Source of the DNA: Jiella sonneratiae
GTDB taxonomy: Bacteria; Pseudomonadota; Alphaproteobacteria; Rhizobiales; Rhizobiaceae
Length of the DNA stretch: 64,000 bases
Assembly (NCBI RefSeq): GCF_017353515.1
Contig: NZ_JAFMPY010000025.1
Span: 1 to 64,000, forward strand
Direction of reading: 5' to 3'
Made by a program: the position numbers and the translations under genes. This document shows, piece by piece, positions 61,887-64,000 of this stretch (position 1 is the stretch's first letter; each line of letters begins with the position of its first letter). The notes under the pieces are model-generated. The model did no database searches, was not told the DNA's origin, and saw nothing but the letters and a program-made list of their open reading frames with translations.

Positions 61887-63809
61887 TCAGTTGACCTTTT
61901 CCACCGAACCGAACGCGTAGCCGACGCCGCCCGGCAGCGTCGACGTCGACGAGCGGCGATCGCTCTCGAGTTCGTCGCGGATGCCGCGCAGCCAGCCGAC
62001 GACGTCCTTCTGCGTCGGCGCGGCGATGCATTTCGAACAGAACAGCACGATCTTGTTCAGCCCCACCGGATCCTCCTTCTGCAGCACCAGCTTCTTGCGG
62101 GTGTGCGGCGAAGCCTCGTAGGCGGTCGTGTCGCCGCCCTCGGCGCTCGTCTCGAAGACGCTGGTCGGGATCGGCGTCACCTTGCCGGAGGCAAAAGCGA
62201 AGAAGGCCGGCGTGCACTGGCGCACCAGGGCCTTGAGGGCCAGGCGGTCGCCGGTGTGGCCGACCGAGGGCGCGACCGAAAAGTCCAGGATCTCGCCGTC
62301 CTCGCTGCAGGACGGCGGAAGCGGGTCGGGGACGGTGATCGGCTGCGGCGTGTCGTCCAGCGCAGCGACGGCGCCTGCCACGCCGCCATCGGACGTCCCG
62401 CCGGGTTCGTCGACCGAGGCGACCGGCACCGGAACGGTCGGGATGGTTCCGTCGGCGCCCGGCGTCGGGTCGGTCGAGACGCCGGAGGCTTTGTTCCCGG
62501 CCACTTTCGCCTGCGCCTCGGTGCCCGCGCCCGCCCCCGTGGAGGGCACGCCTTCGGCGCCGTCCGTGGGCACGGCGGACCTCGAGCCGTCGCCGGCGGC
62601 GGCGCCATCCGCGGCAGGCTTTCCGGCGCTCGCATCGGCGGTGCTTGTCGTCGCGGCGTCATCCTTCGCCGCCTCGCCGGCGTCGGACTTGCCCGGCACC
62701 TCGACGACCGGCTCGGGCCTGGCGCGGCATTCGTCGAGTTCGTCCGATTCCGCCGCCACCGCGAAGCGCTGGCGCGACAGCAGCCGTCCCTTCGCTCTCA
62801 GCGAAGCGAGGATGCCGAAGGTGTCGTCCGGCCGGTCGGGAACCGTGAAGGCGAGCTCCAGCGTCGCCGCGTCGCTGTCGGCGCCGGGCGCGTCGATGAG
62901 GAGATCCGGCAGGGTCCGGTTCGTCCGGCCGGCGGCGAAATCCATCTGGCCGCTGCCGTAATAGGCGTCCTCGAAGCGCTCGACCGCCCGCTCGACATAG
63001 GCGCAGGAGGGCGTTTCCGACGGCTTCAGATAGACGCCGGAGACATTGCCGAGCCGCGGCGCCAGCTGGTCGAGCGCCAGCCGGTAGGCGCCGTCGAGCG
63101 TCACGTAGTCGCGGGCGCCCCGCGTGTCGGCCATCGGCTCCAGCGTGTCGAGCGCCAGGTTGAAGGAGATGCTGCGGTTGCAGCCATAGGCGCCGGCACC
63201 GCCGCGGGCGAAGACCGACAGGTCGAGCCGCGCGACACCGGGCTCCGGCCGGCTCGCCTTGAGGACGCTCGGAAAGGTCGACGAGCCGAGCTTGTCGAGG
63301 GCCGCGGCGAGCTGGTTCTGGTCGGTGGTGCCGAGGCCGGTGATCGGCGCGAGCGCCCCGGCATTGGCGGCCGCGCTGACGCTCTTTTGGACGCTGCTCG
63401 GCGCCTGCAGCCCGTCGAGCACGAGCTGGTTGATCCGGTTGCGGTCGCCGTCGGTGAAATGCGGGTCGCCGGCCGGAATGCCGTAGAAGGTCGCCTCGTA
63501 GGGCCGGCGCTCCTCCGGCCCGATGCAGTTGCTGGAGGAGAAACCGGCAAAGGCCCGCTCGAACTCGCTGGCGACGAGCCTCACCGCGTCGTCGCGCCCT
63601 GCCGCCGAAGCAGGGCCGGCGCGAAGGCCGAGCGGCACGGCGATGAGGGCCGCAAGTACCAGCCGCGCCGAAAGGGCGAGACACGGCGAAGCCGCGCCAC
63701 GACGCATCGCGAGGCGAGCCCCGCCGACCCCCCAGAAGGCGGTGAGGGAAGCGGCCGGAGAAGCAGCCGGAGAAGCAGCCGGAGAAGCAGATTGTCGAAC
63801 GCTGGTCAT
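61887..63809 (-). CDS. Long exported protein of unknown function, partner of OmpA-domain gene
   Basis: The 640-residue protein (ATG 63809, with GGGA upstream) has a Sec-type signal (LSARLVLAALIAVPLGLRAG...SAA, to about 70). Three parts follow: an alpha/beta-looking region (71-365) with Cys95, 210, 269 and 361; an Ala/Gly/Pro/Asp-rich linker (366-500); and a C-terminal domain (501-610) with Cys501, 532, 591 and 594 (CSKC). The C-terminal stretch from GDRLALKALVRQC to KIVLFCSKC faintly recalls DUF4384-type folds found in caspase-like proteins; this is weak. An ATG at 63707 would place the start directly at the signal peptide. Confidence 0.65.
   Translation of the reverse strand: MTSVRQSASPAASPAASPAASLTAFWGVGGARLAMRRGAASPCLALSARLVLAALIAVPLGLRAGPASAAGRDDAVRLVASEFERAFAGFSSSNCIGPEERRPYEATFYGIPAGDPHFTDGDRNRINQLVLDGLQAPSSVQKSVSAAANAGALAPITGLGTTDQNQLAAALDKLGSSTFPSVLKASRPEPGVARLDLSVFARGGAGAYGCNRSISFNLALDTLEPMADTRGARDYVTLDGAYRLALDQLAPRLGNVSGVYLKPSETPSCAYVERAVERFEDAYYGSGQMDFAAGRTNRTLPDLLIDAPGADSDAATLELAFTVPDRPDDTFGILASLRAKGRLLSRQRFAVAAESDELDECRARPEPVVEVPGKSDAGEAAKDDAATTSTADASAGKPAADGAAAGDGSRSAVPTDGAEGVPSTGAGAGTEAQAKVAGNKASGVSTDPTPGADGTIPTVPVPVASVDEPGGTSDGGVAGAVAALDDTPQPITVPDPLPPSCSEDGEILDFSVAPSVGHTGDRLALKALVRQCTPAFFAFASGKVTPIPTSVFETSAEGGDTTAYEASPHTRKKLVLQKEDPVGLNKIVLFCSKCIAAPTQKDVVGWLRGIRDELESDRRSSTSTLPGGVGYAFGSVEKVN
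63754..63789. repeat. Three tandem 12-bp repeats
   Basis: GCCGGAGAAGCA occurs three times in a row. Read on the minus strand it encodes a repeated S-P-A-A peptide near the N-terminus of the long exported protein. Length changes here would keep the frame. Confidence 0.7.
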
Positions 63810-63940
63810 GCCGTCCCTTCGTCCAGGCGGGTTTTTCGATGCGACTGGAAACGCCAGACGCCCTTTCGTCCTGCAGGCGAGCCGCCCGGCCAGGCTTCCC
63901 GCGGCCGGCGCGGCTCCGCCCGCCCTGCGGCGCCGACGCC

Positions 63941-64000
63941 TCACTTCTTTGCGCAAGGCAGCGCCGCCGCCTCGAACCTTGCCGAGCAGGCGATCCTGCC
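63941..64000 (-). CDS. C-terminal end of a gene running off the right edge
   Basis: On the minus strand the last 19 codons before the TGA at 63941-63943 read GRIACSARFEAAALPCAKK. They lie in an open frame to the window edge, 131 bases upstream of the long exported protein gene and in the same direction, so this may be the first gene of the same locus. Too little is visible to identify it, and the call rests on context. Confidence 0.35.
   Translation of the reverse strand, partial: GRIACSARFEAAALPCAKK

Noticed and set aside
63754-63789. CRISPR-like short tandem repeats
   Set aside because: The three 12-bp units are directly adjacent with no spacers and lie in a coding region. No CRISPR array or cas gene is seen in the window.

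Overview
The window looks like chromosomal DNA of an alphaproteobacterium of the order Hyphomicrobiales (Rhizobiales). The base composition is very GC-rich, and neighbouring genes often overlap by ATGA. The block rpoZ, rsh, pyrE, DUF2062 gene, lepB, rnc, era, recO has the order expected of that group, and smpB-dapA and the arsR-aqpS-arsC-arsH operon are also typical. An Aurantimonadaceae-type genus would fit, but that is only a guess.

Left part (1-15.5 kb). The left edge cuts an IS5-type transposase gene. About 0.8 kb of nested inverted repeats without a convincing gene follows. Next come a divergent AraC regulator/NTF2-like pair and a four-gene arsenic operon in which an aquaglyceroporin replaces the usual arsenite pump. 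After these lie an FtsI-like transpeptidase, a compact polyketide locus (type III PKS, ICMT-type methyltransferase, DHA2 exporter), panB-panC, a lone sulfotransferase-like protein, an MFS transporter and a HigBA-type toxin-antitoxin pair.

Core block (15.5-33.2 kb). Cell-cycle, RNA and stress housekeeping genes run on the minus strand from rpoZ down to recO. On their other flank are a NYN-domain protein, a family 5 uracil-DNA glycosylase, a RES/Xre toxin-antitoxin pair, a YfcE-like phosphoesterase, smpB, dapA, a soluble lytic transglycosylase, an alpha/beta hydrolase, pheA and kdsB.

Transport block (33.2-45.4 kb). A membrane-anchored cytochrome c with two haem domains joined by a long low-complexity linker ends at a clear intrinsic terminator. 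It precedes a YejABEF-type peptide/oligopeptide ABC operon with two tandem binding-protein genes. A REP-like insertion sits between yejB and yejE, and a PIN-domain toxin-antitoxin pair sits between yejE and yejF. Nudix and GhrA-like genes follow.

Mobile-element cluster (48.6-52.3 kb). An IS256-type element with recognisable terminal inverted repeats, an IS110-type recombinase gene with a long non-coding tail, two IS3-family relics and a tRNA-Leu(CAG) lie between typA and a DUF1344 gene. A short two-hairpin repeat, seen clearly at 45.4 kb and 25.7 kb and perhaps at 56.3 kb, looks like a small non-autonomous element.

Right part (52.5-64 kb). This holds priA, a transaldolase-like aldolase gene, a CPA1 Na+/H+ antiporter, dps, an exported MsrA, a GlcG/HbpS-type protein, and an envelope locus with an OmpA-domain protein and a 640-residue exported protein of unknown function. 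The tail of a further gene runs off the right edge.
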